22,192 nucleotides of DNA from Bacillota bacterium. GTDB lineage: Bacteria > Bacillota_G > SHA-98 > UBA4971. Below the pieces are notes generated by a model, which did not search any database, had not been told where the DNA came from, and saw nothing but the letters and a program-made list of their open reading frames with translations. A program made the translations under genes and the position numbers. Below are positions 12,785 through 22,073 of this stretch, piece by piece; position 1 is the stretch's first letter; each line of letters begins with the position of its first letter. The stretch covers positions 1 through 22,192 of the forward strand of contig JAAZEW010000181.1 in NCBI GenBank assembly GCA_012512055.1. Reading direction: 5' to 3'.

Positions 12785-15504
12785 TTCTGCACTCACTTTC
12801 TCTTTCCGGGCTGCGCTGCTTTAGAAACCCTATAGAACTCAGGGACTTCAGTAAAGGCATAAATATCATCCATGGACCGAACGAGTCCGGGAAATCGACT
12901 CTCATCATGGGGTTGGCATTGGCATTCTTGAATCGCCATGATATGACCGGTGATGCCATAGAGGTGTTCCGTCCTTGGGGGACTTCTCTCAGCCCGGTTA
13001 TTCGTGCTGAATTTGCCAGTGGGGGCAAGCTGTATTGCTTGGAAAAAGGCTTCCTGGACAATGCAAAGAGCGTTCTCTCTGAATGGGACGGCCGCTCCTA
13101 CCAACGTCTTGACGAGGGGAAAAAATCTGATGATAAGGTTCGCGGGATGATGCAGGCAGAGTTTTCAGCAAGGGGGTTGTCCAAGAACACACAATGGGGC
13201 CTTGCACACCTCCTTTGGATGCCGCAAGGCGCAGATCGTTTCAGCAACCTGTCTCTTGCCGAGCCGGGCATACAGGACTATTTCCGCAAAGCGATGGGGG
13301 CTACACTCTTTAGCAAGAAAGACGACAAGTTATTGGATTCAATTAGCAAGAAATATGCGGACCTCTTCACTCCGAAAACAGGAAGTCTAAAGGCGAATTC
13401 AGATGTGAATATTGCCGAGCAGAGAGTTAAGGCTACTGAGGATCGACTGGACAGTGTTGTCCGTGACTTGGAAGCAATGCGCGAGGCAGAAGCTGACCTT
13501 AAGTTGCAGAACTCCCGCCTCGCCCAGCTCGAAGCTGACTCTGCTAAGCTAAAGCAGGAAAGAAAGAGCCTGGCAACACAAATTGACCGTATCCGGGAAC
13601 TCGAATCCCAGCGCAATACAATGAAGGCTGAGTTGAAAACTACTGTCCAAGCGTGGGAGACAGTAAAGAACGAATGTCGGCAAGTTGAGGAACTCAAGAA
13701 AGGCATAGCTAATGCAGAAGCAAAGATTGTGCTGAATGAAAAAGCCCTGGAACCGCTGAAAGCTGACCTTGACAAGGCATCCAAGGAGCTCGCTTCCTGT
13801 CGTGGTGCTGAGAAGGATCTGGAAAAGGACATTAAGAAGACCAACCAGGAATTTCAGAATGCCAGTGAGCTGCAACAAGCCAAGACCCGTCTTGAGTCCA
13901 TGGCAAGCCTAACAGCACAGATCAAGTCAGCCCACGAACTGACGACAAAAATCGGGGATCTCGAGAAAGAACTAAGCAAACAACCTTGTCCCGGTGTTGC
14001 AGATGTGAAATCGGCTGAGACTTCAAAGTCCCGCATAGACGCAAGAGAGGCTGAGGCGCGCGCGCAAGGCCTCACAATAGATGTTACAGCCTACAAAGAC
14101 TTGGAAATAGCCGCAAGCACGTCTGATGAAGAGAAGACTTACGCAATCCGCCCCGGCGAACCCTTGTCCCTGATATCTGCTGACAGGATGGCCCTGGACA
14201 TCCGTGGCCTCGGACGAATTGAGATCAGGTCAGGCTCTGCTGATGTGAAGCAACTCCTTCGGCAGATTGCGGAGGCAAAAGAAGCGCTCAAAGAAATCCT
14301 TGACAGGTATGGGGTAGCCACTCTATCTGAGCTTAAGGAGCGATACGACTGGAGCCTTAAACAGAACTCGCACCTAAACACCTTGCGGGAGAATCTCAAA
14401 ACCACCTTGGGCTCAGGGAATACTCTGAGGCTTCTCGAATCCCGGCTCAAGAAGGAAGAAGAAGCTCTACAAGAACAGTGCCGAAAGCTTGGTATAGCCC
14501 AAGAAGAACTGGCTAAGGCAGAAGCGCCTGACGTTGACATCCTGAAAAGCGGTCTCGACAGCCTGAATACGCAACGAGTTGAATTGGACAAAGAAATATC
14601 TGAGCTGGATAAGCTTGAACGAAACCTCTCCAAACAAGTCACCAAACTGAATCAGGAAACCGGTATGCTCAGGGCTTCGAATGAGGCCTCCTCAGGTGAG
14701 CTCAAGAGGCGCCTTGAACCTTATGGCGATGACGAAGACAGACTGAAATCGGTTTTGGCAGACAAAGAGAAAGAGAAAACCCAAAAGGAGAACGAGTTGG
14801 CGCGCCTGGAAAAGCTGATCCCGACAAACGCTGCTGAACTGGAGCGGGATGCCGCTAAACTCGACCGGGAAATAAAGAAACTTGACGCGGTGACGATACC
14901 GGAGGTTCGTGAGAAGAGGGCTGTCCTCAGAGGGAAATTGGACGATGCCGGTAATCGTGGATTGTACACTGAGGCAGTCCAGTGTGAAGAAGCTCTGGAA
15001 ATTGCCAGAAGAGAATACGGACTGGCCTTTAAGAAAGCAAAAGCAATAAGACTTCTCCACCACCTGGGTCATGCTCGGAAGAAGCAGTTGCTTGATGCTC
15101 TGACTGAACCCATCCGGGACGAGGCGACCAGGATATTTCGGCAAGTCACGGATTCCCCCGGGCGGTCCATCGAACTCGAATCCAACCTGTCGCTTGCAGG
15201 TATTCGGGTTGGTGAGGAAGACTCTGAGACCATTGGCGCTCCGGGAGAATTCTCCATAGGCACGCAAGAACAACTCATGATGTCCGTCAGATTAGCGCTG
15301 GGACGCCTACTCGGGCAAGTAGAACGGCAGCTCGTAGTGCTGGACGATCCTCTTGTGAACACTGATTCTGTCAGGCTGCAACGGATCCTGCGCCTACTCG
15401 AGACTGCGTCAGAGACGCTGCAGATCGTGATCCTTACCTGTCACATAGACAGGTACCAAGGCATCACAGGCAAGAGATTCGACATCCGGGAGGTGGCGCT
15501 TTAG
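12781..15504 (+). CDS. SbcC/Rad50-like coiled-coil ATPase (YhaN type)
   Basis: 907 residues. Walker A is GPNESGKST (32-40), the ABC-type signature is a weak FSIGTQEQ (about 822), and Walker B is LVVLDDP (851-857), so the two ATPase halves lie at the ends as in Rad50 and SMC proteins. Between them are long heptad-rich coiled coils (about 200-420 and 500-760). The middle, where Rad50 and SbcC have a CxxC zinc hook, has no CxxC; instead a beta-rich block (TYAIRPGEPLSLISADRMAL, then GLGRIEIRSGS, about 450-490) sits at the tip. It likely clamps DNA and controls the upstream nuclease. AGGAGGTG stands five bases before ATG 12781, inside the end of the nuclease gene. Chromosomal repair is the default role; phage defence is possible for this family. 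Confidence 0.88.
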   Translation: MILHSLSLSGLRCFRNPIELRDFSKGINIIHGPNESGKSTLIMGLALAFLNRHDMTGDAIEVFRPWGTSLSPVIRAEFASGGKLYCLEKGFLDNAKSVLSEWDGRSYQRLDEGKKSDDKVRGMMQAEFSARGLSKNTQWGLAHLLWMPQGADRFSNLSLAEPGIQDYFRKAMGATLFSKKDDKLLDSISKKYADLFTPKTGSLKANSDVNIAEQRVKATEDRLDSVVRDLEAMREAEADLKLQNSRLAQLEADSAKLKQERKSLATQIDRIRELESQRNTMKAELKTTVQAWETVKNECRQVEELKKGIANAEAKIVLNEKALEPLKADLDKASKELASCRGAEKDLEKDIKKTNQEFQNASELQQAKTRLESMASLTAQIKSAHELTTKIGDLEKELSKQPCPGVADVKSAETSKSRIDAREAEARAQGLTIDVTAYKDLEIAASTSDEEKTYAIRPGEPLSLISADRMALDIRGLGRIEIRSGSADVKQLLRQIAEAKEALKEILDRYGVATLSELKERYDWSLKQNSHLNTLRENLKTTLGSGNTLRLLESRLKKEEEALQEQCRKLGIAQEELAKAEAPDVDILKSGLDSLNTQRVELDKEISELDKLERNLSKQVTKLNQETGMLRASNEASSGELKRRLEPYGDDEDRLKSVLADKEKEKTQKENELARLEKLIPTNAAELERDAAKLDREIKKLDAVTIPEVREKRAVLRGKLDDAGNRGLYTEAVQCEEALEIARREYGLAFKKAKAIRLLHHLGHARKKQLLDALTEPIRDEATRIFRQVTDSPGRSIELESNLSLAGIRVGEEDSETIGAPGEFSIGTQEQLMMSVRLALGRLLGQVERQLVVLDDPLVNTDSVRLQRILRLLETASETLQIVILTCHIDRYQGITGKRFDIREVAL

Positions 15505-15576
15505 CCAAGAACCGTCTGCGGAATCTTCCGTTCTTCCAAAACCTTTACAAAATGCTAACTTGATCCACACAAGTTC

Positions 15577-15603
15577 TTGACAATCTTTTCGTTAATATAT
15601 AAC
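15577..15603 (+). promoter_or_regulatory. Candidate promoter of the efflux operon
   Basis: A perfect TTGACA (15577-15582) is followed after a short 15-base spacer by TATAAC (15598-15603). The -10 lies in an AT-rich, partly symmetric GTTA...TAAC block (15591-15603) that could also be a repressor site. It is 116 bases before the chosen start of the first TolC-like gene. A GAGGAG at 15617-15622 has no start codon at a useful distance. Confidence 0.45.
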
Positions 15604-15718
15604 AGTGTGACTAAAACGAGGAGACTAACCGCGCACATCTTCGCCGGTAGATTTGCGCACGATTAAGCCCACGCTGATTAGGGGTGTTGCATTTTGGAAG
15701 AAGGAGGGATCCCTCAGG

Positions 15719-16858
15719 ATGTCATCGCCGAAACGTCCGACTTTTCTGTGGTTACGCAGGATAATGACGGCATTTGTGCTGTCAATCATGACAGCATTTC
15801 CCATTGTAGCAGTGTTTCCGGCTTCCGCGTCGGCAAGCGGCATGAAGTCAGGGCCACAAGTAGTGGAAGTGAGCCTTGAGGAATGTCGCAGTTTGGCGCT
15901 GGAACACAGTGCAAGCGTGCTTCTGGCCGAAAACGCCGTGCTCGACGCCAGGCTGGCATTGGAACAAACAGAAGCTACAAGCCTCACAAAACCGTCCCCT
16001 ACATCACTTTACCAATCTCGGATGAGCCTTGAGTCCGCCAGGAAGAACTTAGAGATAACTAAGCAGGACGTAGTCCTTGGCACTGATCAGTTGTACTACT
16101 CGCTCCTTAGAGCAGAACACCTGGTATCCATCTCCGGACAGGCCCTTGACCTTTCCGAAAGGCAATTTGAGATAGCTTTGGCTAAGGAAAGCGTCGGTAT
16201 GGCCACAAAGCTGGACATCATGAGAGCCGAAAATCAGACTGCTTCAGCCCGCAACAGCTTGGCAAGTGCCCTTCTCAGCAAGGACCTTGCAACGGTCTCA
16301 CTGAATCAGGCTATCGGATTCGCCCCGGAGACAATTCTCTCTCTGCGCGATGAGTTCTTCTATGAGAAGACAGAAGACCTGGGTCTTGACGCCTCAATAG
16401 AGTTCGCGCTTGCCAAACGGGTTGAGATTTCTCAAGCGCAATCAGCAGTGGAAATCGCTGATATGAATGTGAAACTGGCGGACAACAGTTTTACGCCGAG
16501 ACTTACATATGAACGCGCCAGACTCGCAGCCGAAGATGCCAGGATCAAGTTGAAAGAGCAGCAAAACAAGATAGCTCTCGCAGTCCGCCAGGCTTATGTA
16601 GCGCTAAAGCAAGCAGAAGCCAAGGTGGAGCTTACCGAATCCAAAGTCAACGAAGCACGGGAGAATCTTCGCATAACCCAGCTTCTATTTGAAGCAGACA
16701 TGGCTACGAACGTGGAAGTCCTGTCTGCGCAAAACCAGTATACTCAGAGTCAGATAGATTCGGTTCAGGCCATATACGACTATAACATGACAAGATCGCA
16801 GTTTAAGCGCGCTATAGGTGATACGGCCGGCCTTACCGGAGGTGTCCCTACGCCATGA
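15719..16858 (+). CDS. TolC-family helical protein lacking the beta-barrel segments
   Basis: 379 residues with a signal peptide (RR, hydrophobic stretch, cleavage near ASASA-SG). The mature part has the two homologous halves of TolC proteins, each ending in similar stretches (FEIALAKESVGMATKLDIMRAEN...LNQAIG and LLFEADMATNVEVLSAQNQY...FKRAIG). However, the segments that form the outer-membrane beta strands are missing in both halves: after EATSLTKPSPTSLY and after DNSFTPRLTYE the sequence goes straight back to helix. The product would be an alpha-helical tube or adaptor without its own barrel. It is the first gene of the efflux operon and overlaps the next start by four bases. GGAGGG stands ten bases before ATG 15719; an in-frame upstream TTG (15653) is not supported. 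Confidence 0.8.
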   Translation: MSSPKRPTFLWLRRIMTAFVLSIMTAFPIVAVFPASASASGMKSGPQVVEVSLEECRSLALEHSASVLLAENAVLDARLALEQTEATSLTKPSPTSLYQSRMSLESARKNLEITKQDVVLGTDQLYYSLLRAEHLVSISGQALDLSERQFEIALAKESVGMATKLDIMRAENQTASARNSLASALLSKDLATVSLNQAIGFAPETILSLRDEFFYEKTEDLGLDASIEFALAKRVEISQAQSAVEIADMNVKLADNSFTPRLTYERARLAAEDARIKLKEQQNKIALAVRQAYVALKQAEAKVELTESKVNEARENLRITQLLFEADMATNVEVLSAQNQYTQSQIDSVQAIYDYNMTRSQFKRAIGDTAGLTGGVPTP

Positions 16859-16962
16859 GGAAACCACACGTTGCGAGCAAGAATCACATTATGAGCAAAT
16901 CGGAAATTACGAATAGGTCACAATTCATGAGTAGATCACAAATGATGTGCAGATCGCAGGTC
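16855..16962 (+). repeat. 18-bp tandem repeat coding six hexapeptides at the start of the second TolC gene
   Basis: Six consecutive 18-base units encode MRKPHV, ASKNHI, MSKSEI, TNRSQF, MSRSQM and MCRSQV, then the signal core starts with MTLIRA. Each peptide follows the pattern any-small/polar-basic-Ser or Asn-polar-hydrophobic. Units 3 to 6 are closest at DNA level, sharing AGRTCRCAR-like cores; units 1 and 2 have drifted. Because the unit is a multiple of three, copy changes would not shift the frame. Confidence 0.8.
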
Positions 16963-18402
16963 ATGACACTCATCAGAGCCCTGGTCCTTTTAGGCATGCT
17001 TATCCTGGCCTTCCCATGGCAACATGCGCTCGAAGCATTCAACGGCATTGAAATTCCCACACTGACCCTTGCCGACGCTCTTGACCTCGCTGCTTTCCAA
17101 AACCCTGAGATTGCAGCCACCAAACAAGCATTGGAACTCACAAGTTCCAGACTAAGAGAAAGCCGGGGAAACACGAAGCCGAAGATCTCCCTCCAAGGGT
17201 CAGGCCATGGGACTTTGACCACCTTGCCTACAGCGACTTATACGTTGGCGGGTGGTTCATCTCTGACAGTCACCGTGAGTCAGTCTCTGCCAGGTGTCAT
17301 GCGGGAACCGTTCAGCGTCGGGCTTTCGCCTGTGGAGCTCAGTGAGATCAGCTTACAGGAAGCAGAACTTGACCTCGCCAAAACCAGGCAGAAAGTTGTG
17401 CTGGATACAATCGCGGCATACCTCAACGTGCTCAAAGCGCAGCAGTTGAAAAACCTAAGTGATGGCGCTCATGAGAAAGCTGCCCGCCTTCTCGGCGAGG
17501 TAGAGAGAAAGTTAGCCTTAGGTGTGGCCACTCAACTAGATCTTTTGAAAGCACAAAATCAGCTCGATCAAGCCGCATTCAGTGTACAGAGAGCCGAAGA
17601 TGATTCGCGCAGTGCAATGCGTTCTTTAGCCATCATGTTAGGGTTGCCTCCTGAAACTCAATTCCAGATCACTGATTCCTTTGATGTGTCAGGAGTATTT
17701 CGGATGGAACACGATGAATACGAACTTGAGGAACTCATAGCAATAGCCTTAGAAAACCGTATTGAAATGAAGCAAGCCGATTTGTCGTATCTAAAGGTGG
17801 AAGCCTCACTGGAAACCACAAAGAGGTCTATGAAGCCTTCTGTAAACCTTTTCGCAAACTATTCACATCAAGACACGACTTCCTTTTCCGCGTCCGCCTC
17901 CCTCGACCTTGCATCAGGTGATGCCGCTTGGAAGGCCTCATTAGATAACCAGACGCCAACTGAGAAGACTCCTGACAAAGGATTATCACCGAAATCCACG
18001 TCCACCGTGGGCATTAACGTATCGTTTGCCCTCTGGGACGGAGGAACGGCAAAGGAGAAACTCACGCAGGCAGAGATGAGCCTCAAAATGCAGGAAGCTT
18101 CCAGAGAGCGTCAAAAACAAGCGATAGTAGAAGATGTATATGCAGCCTCGACTGTTTTGAAGCAAGCCCGCATCAGACTGCAGCTCGCTGGGCAAGCGGT
18201 TCTTGAGGCGGAAGAATCCTTCCGCATAACAGAAGCCCGGTTTGCAAAAGGCGCAGGCGTGGCAACTGAGGTTATCGACGCTGCCCAGTCCCTGGCTTCT
18301 TCGGAGTCCGGGGTAGTTGAAGCCTCATTCGATTACTATCTGGCCCAAGCGCGCCTCGGAAAGGCCATTGGCCTGCTTGGCACTGAGGGGTGGAAGAAAT
18401 GA
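16855..18402 (+). CDS. TolC-family outer membrane efflux protein with N-terminal hexapeptide repeats
   Basis: 515 residues. Residues 1-36 are six tandem hexapeptides (see repeat entry), followed by a signal-like segment MTLIRALVLLGMLILAFPW and cleavage near HALEA. The mature part is a two-fold TolC repeat with both barrel segments present (SLTVTVSQSLPGV... and VNLFANYSHQDTTSFSASAS...VGINVSFALWDGG) and helical regions with the usual LDLLKAQNQL and TEVIDAAQSL signatures. It should form the outer-membrane channel of the MacAB-type pump encoded downstream. The start at 16855 overlaps the previous stop and has GGAGGTG ten to twelve bases upstream, which argues that the repeat-bearing extension is translated. 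Internal ATGs at codons 13, 25, 31 and 37 could give shorter signal peptides. Confidence 0.88.
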   Translation: MRKPHVASKNHIMSKSEITNRSQFMSRSQMMCRSQVMTLIRALVLLGMLILAFPWQHALEAFNGIEIPTLTLADALDLAAFQNPEIAATKQALELTSSRLRESRGNTKPKISLQGSGHGTLTTLPTATYTLAGGSSLTVTVSQSLPGVMREPFSVGLSPVELSEISLQEAELDLAKTRQKVVLDTIAAYLNVLKAQQLKNLSDGAHEKAARLLGEVERKLALGVATQLDLLKAQNQLDQAAFSVQRAEDDSRSAMRSLAIMLGLPPETQFQITDSFDVSGVFRMEHDEYELEELIAIALENRIEMKQADLSYLKVEASLETTKRSMKPSVNLFANYSHQDTTSFSASASLDLASGDAAWKASLDNQTPTEKTPDKGLSPKSTSTVGINVSFALWDGGTAKEKLTQAEMSLKMQEASRERQKQAIVEDVYAASTVLKQARIRLQLAGQAVLEAEESFRITEARFAKGAGVATEVIDAAQSLASSESGVVEASFDYYLAQARLGKAIGLLGTEGWKK

Positions 18403-19964
18403 AAGGCAAAGGCACGGTAAATACCAAGCGCAAAACGGGACGGTGGCGCACACCTCTTGTCATCCTTGTCCTGTGCGCGGTATCGGTGGCGGGATATGCG
18501 TGGTACAGGAATAACACAGAACGCCGAAAAACCGTGGCATCAGGTGACCTGTACCAGCTTGTTCCCGTGCGAAACGGCGCCATCACGCTGAAGATTACGT
18601 CTTCCGGTACAGTAAAGCCAGGGGCAGTATACCAGATTACGCCTAAGCTTAGCTCGACAATAACCCATGTCTTTGTGAAGATGGGGGACGTTGTAACAAA
18701 GGGGCAACTGCTGGTTGCTCTTGACAAACAAGACGTATTGGAACGCCTTCAAGAAGCCGGAGATAACCTTGCCATTGCCGAAGCTAAACTCCAAGAGGTA
18801 GAGAATCAAGCCGGCCTCGCGCCGACCCAGGCCAAGCTTCAGGTAGAGCAGGCAAAAGTCAGCCTTCTGAACGCAGAAGCCAAGTTGGCTCAGCTTAAGG
18901 AGGGAGCGAAGTCTCAAGACATAGACCAGGCTAAGATACAAGTCAGACAAGCGCAGCTTAACTGTGATAATGCAGAAAACGAATATAATCGGTATAAAAC
19001 CCTATTTGAGCAAGGAGCGGTAACCCGCCAGCAACTGGAAAGCGCGGAAAGCAAATTCCTGACCTCAGTTGAGTCTCTTAAAGCTGCAGAGCAGAAGCTG
19101 GACCTTCTGCTGGCAGACCCTGACCCGGTGGAGCTGGCTGCGGCTGAAGCGTCAGTAGCCCAGGCAAGGACAAATCTGAAAGTAGCAGAGGCAAATGAAA
19201 AATCCACCAATATCGAACAGCAGCTCCTCACAGCCCGGGCACAGGTGGCTCAAGCGAGAAACTCCGTCAGCTCAGCAGAACGCAACGTGAGTCTTGCCAA
19301 CGTCGTATCGCCTATAGACGGAACGATAACCGAAGTCTCCGCTCAACCGGGACAGACGGCAGGGCAGTCCAACGCCCTTGCGGTCGTCACAGATCTGAAA
19401 CACCTGAACATTTTGGCAAACGTTGATGAAACAGATGTCCATAGCATCAAAGCAGGACAGGTGGCAGATGTTATGGTGGAGTCCATTCCGGGAACGGTGT
19501 TCAGAGGCGTTGTTGAAAGTGTCGCTGAACAGGGCAAAGTAATCAGCGGCGTAGTGTACTTTGAAGTGACGGTCAAAGTCACCGATGACAGTGGGGCCTT
19601 GAAATCAGGCATGACCGCAGATGTGGATATTATCGTCGATGAACGATCCAATGTGCTCGTCATTCCCAACGCAGCGCTGGAAAGCTTCAGGGGCCTCGTC
19701 ATGGCTCGCGTCCTTGACGAAAACAAGGAACCTTCCTTCAAACGGGTACAACTTGGAATATCTGACGGGACGTTCACAGAAGTCATTTCCGGGCTTGAAG
19801 CAGGTGAAATGGTGGCAATACCCAGTTCCGGCACAGGCACGGCAGGCACTGTCCCTGCCCGCATCCGAGAAGGAGAGCGAAACCCAATGATGCAATTCAT
19901 GCCCGGCGGAGCGATGCAACGTACGATTGGGTCAGGCAGAAGCGGGTTCTCAGGTGGAAGATAG
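18399..19964 (+). CDS. macA: MacA/HlyD-type periplasmic adaptor of tripartite efflux pump
   Basis: 521 residues. One N-terminal membrane anchor (about residues 17-36, TPLVILVLCAVSVAGYAWY) is followed by a biotinyl-lipoyl-like half (SGTVKPGAVYQITPKLSSTITHVFVKMGDVVTKGQLLVALD), a long coiled-coil hairpin (about 105-290, many Ala/Gln/Glu heptads), the second lipoyl half (NVVSPIDGTITEVSAQPGQTAG) and beta-barrel and membrane-proximal domains. The C terminus ends in a Gly/Met-rich tail. It should link the inner-membrane ABC permease to the TolC channel and stimulate ATP hydrolysis. ATG 18399 overlaps the preceding stop (ATGA) and follows GAGGGGTGG. The hairpin is long for MacA, which may bear on how it docks to the unusual TolC pair. 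Confidence 0.9.
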   Translation: MKGKGTVNTKRKTGRWRTPLVILVLCAVSVAGYAWYRNNTERRKTVASGDLYQLVPVRNGAITLKITSSGTVKPGAVYQITPKLSSTITHVFVKMGDVVTKGQLLVALDKQDVLERLQEAGDNLAIAEAKLQEVENQAGLAPTQAKLQVEQAKVSLLNAEAKLAQLKEGAKSQDIDQAKIQVRQAQLNCDNAENEYNRYKTLFEQGAVTRQQLESAESKFLTSVESLKAAEQKLDLLLADPDPVELAAAEASVAQARTNLKVAEANEKSTNIEQQLLTARAQVAQARNSVSSAERNVSLANVVSPIDGTITEVSAQPGQTAGQSNALAVVTDLKHLNILANVDETDVHSIKAGQVADVMVESIPGTVFRGVVESVAEQGKVISGVVYFEVTVKVTDDSGALKSGMTADVDIIVDERSNVLVIPNAALESFRGLVMARVLDENKEPSFKRVQLGISDGTFTEVISGLEAGEMVAIPSSGTGTAGTVPARIREGERNPMMQFMPGGAMQRTIGSGRSGFSGGR

Positions 19965-20000
19965 ACTTGGAAAGCAGCATCTCGGCGGGGTGACTTAAAC

Positions 20001-20765
20001 ATGATCGAAGTGGATGGCTTAACGAAAATCTACAGAATCGGCGACATTGAGATTCCTGCCCTACGAGGAGTGTCTCTCTATATTGACAAAGGTGAATTTG
20101 TTGCTGTCATGGGCCCCTCAGGCTCAGGCAAGACCACCCTCATGAACGTGCTGGGTTGCCTTGACCAACCAACTGAAGGCTCATACTCCCTGGACGGTAT
20201 TGTAGTCAGCGAAATGGGCGATAGAGCGCTTGCCCGCATACGAAATCAACTGGTTGGGTTTGTCTTTCAGACTTTCAACCTGTTGCCGAGGCTTAATGCC
20301 ATTGCCAATGTGGAGTTGCCGTTAATATACAGAGGTGTGCCGAGGCGCCACAGAAGGTCTATTGCTGCAAGTGCGCTGGAAGCAGTAGGGCTCGGAGAAA
20401 GGCTCATGCATAAACCTCAGGAGCTTTCAGGAGGCCAGCAACAGCGAGTCGCCATAGCAAGGAGTCTCGTCACACACCCTAAGATTATCCTTGCAGACGA
20501 GCCTACCGGTAATCTTGACACGAAAGCCGGCAGAGAAATAATGGCTATTTTTCAGGCATTGAATGACAGTGGAATTACTGTGGTCATAGTCACCCATAAC
20601 GCTGATATTGCCAATTACTCCAAGAGAATTGTCAGATTCCTGGACGGACTCATTGTATCGGACGAGGCTATATCCGTCAGGACAATAGCAGACAGAGACG
20701 AATCACTGGACAGCCTAATCGCAGGTCTCCGAGAAGAGGTCTCCGGAGAGGTGAAAGCAGGATGA
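20001..20765 (+). CDS. MacB-type ABC transporter ATPase
   Basis: 254 residues of the LolD/MacB/SalX ATPase group: Walker [10 protein letters not shown] (38-46), Q-loop [12 protein letters not shown], signature LSGGQQQR (142-149), Walker [12 protein letters not shown] (163-173) and the switch histidine in VIVTHN. ATPase and permease are separate proteins here, as in most Bacillota, whereas proteobacterial MacB is a fusion. It drives the permease encoded immediately downstream. The start has GGGGTGA eight bases upstream and lies 36 bases after the adaptor stop; its own stop overlaps the permease ATG by four bases. Confidence 0.93.
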   Translation: MIEVDGLTKIYRIGDIEIPALRGVSLYIDKGEFVAVMGPSGSGKTTLMNVLGCLDQPTEGSYSLDGIVVSEMGDRALARIRNQLVGFVFQTFNLLPRLNAIANVELPLIYRGVPRRHRRSIAASALEAVGLGERLMHKPQELSGGQQQRVAIARSLVTHPKIILADEPTGNLDTKAGREIMAIFQALNDSGITVVIVTHNADIANYSKRIVRFLDGLIVSDEAISVRTIADRDESLDSLIAGLREEVSGEVKAG

Positions 20766-21970
20766 GTTTACTGGAATGCGTCAGCGTGGCACTGATAAGC
20801 GTTAGAACCAATAAGATGCGGTCCGGCCTCACTATGTTGGGTGTAATCATAGGAGTTGCTGCAGTTGTCATCATGGTGGCAATCGGAGAAGGCGCCAATC
20901 TCCAGGTTTCATCGCAGATTCAGAGGCTCGGTTCTAACCTTCTCGTTGTTACGCCCGGCAGAATGAGAGAACCCGGTGTGCGAACCATGGGCGCATTCGG
21001 AAGCATGGATGTTCTCACCCTGGACGATGTAGAAGCCATCCGCGATGAATGTCCCTCTGTTCTCGCAGTCGCTCCGGAAATCTCAAGCCGTGTACAAGTG
21101 AAGTACGGGACAGGCAGCATGCAAACCCAGCTTGTCGCTACGACACCTGAGTATCTGTCAGTAAGGGCGTTCAACGTTAGCGCAGGCGCGTTTTTCGCCA
21201 ATGTGGATGTGCACTCCGCAAGCAAAGTAGCCGTTGTAGGCCAGGGTATTGTAGATGAACTTTCGCCCGAGGAAAGCCTGATAGGAAAAGAAATCAGAAT
21301 CGGTGAGACTCGTCTTTCGGTCATAGGCATCATGGAAACGAAAGGCCAAAGCGCGATGATGAACATAGATGATACCGTCTATGTTCCGATAACAACTGCC
21401 CAAAAGCGCATCCTGGGAACGAAGTACGTGCGGACAATATACGCCCAGGCACGAAATGCAAAATCCATGAGCTTGGCAAATGATGAAATAGTATCAGTCT
21501 TGACTACCCGATTAGGCAAGGCTGAAGCCTTCTCCGTAAGCAACCAAGCTGATGTATTAGAGGCAGCTCAAGATGTCACTCGCGTATTCACCGTGCTCCT
21601 TGCCGGAATTGCCGGTGTCTCGCTTCTCGTCGGCGGGATCGGGGTTATGAACATAATGCTTGTGTCTGTAACCGAACGAACAAGGGAGAACGGACTGCGA
21701 AAATCTGTAGGCGCACGGATCATCGATATTCTACTGCAATTTCTTATCGAATCCATTGTCCTAAGTGTCTTAGGAGGGGCGATAGGAATCATCGTAGGAA
21801 TTGCCGGTTCGAAAATCGCAGCCCGGGTTGCGGGATGGCCCAGCGCCATCTCTGCGGTCTCGGTGCTTATTCCTTTTGCCTTTGCCGTGGCCGTCGGGCT
21901 CTTTTTCGGTATATACCCAGCGAGCAGGGCGGCAAGGTTAAATCCTGTGGAGGCCTTGCGGTATGAGTGA
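20762..21970 (+). CDS. MacB-type ABC transporter permease (FtsX fold)
   Basis: 402 residues with the MacB layout: an N-terminal cytoplasmic stretch RTNKMRSGLTMLGVIIGVAAVVIM running into membrane segment 1 (about 25-45), a large extracytoplasmic domain (about 50-270, starting GANLQVSSQIQRLGSNLLVVTPG), then three membrane segments at the C terminus (GIAGVSLLVGGIGVMNIMLVS, with TERTRENGLRKSVGAR in the loop, and the final IPFAFAVAVGLFFGIYPASRAARLNPVEALRYE). The mechanotransmission family moves substrates from periplasm to exterior through the TolC channel, or extracts lipids; typical cargos are macrolides, peptides or lipoproteins. The ATG overlaps the ATPase stop. The cargo is not evident from the sequence. 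Confidence 0.93.
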   Translation: MSLLECVSVALISVRTNKMRSGLTMLGVIIGVAAVVIMVAIGEGANLQVSSQIQRLGSNLLVVTPGRMREPGVRTMGAFGSMDVLTLDDVEAIRDECPSVLAVAPEISSRVQVKYGTGSMQTQLVATTPEYLSVRAFNVSAGAFFANVDVHSASKVAVVGQGIVDELSPEESLIGKEIRIGETRLSVIGIMETKGQSAMMNIDDTVYVPITTAQKRILGTKYVRTIYAQARNAKSMSLANDEIVSVLTTRLGKAEAFSVSNQADVLEAAQDVTRVFTVLLAGIAGVSLLVGGIGVMNIMLVSVTERTRENGLRKSVGARIIDILLQFLIESIVLSVLGGAIGIIVGIAGSKIAARVAGWPSAISAVSVLIPFAFAVAVGLFFGIYPASRAARLNPVEALRYE

Positions 21971-22073
21971 GAAGATGGTCTAAGGGCGTATCAGACATAG
22001 TAATCTGCAGTCTGGACTTTGCTCGAGATTCTATTCGCTGTCCACATTTCAGGCATAGAAGGTCGGGAGCACG

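Noticed and set aside
12151..12792. 213-codon open frame on the minus strand
   Set aside because: It is antisense to the SbcD-like gene, Ser-rich and without domain features.
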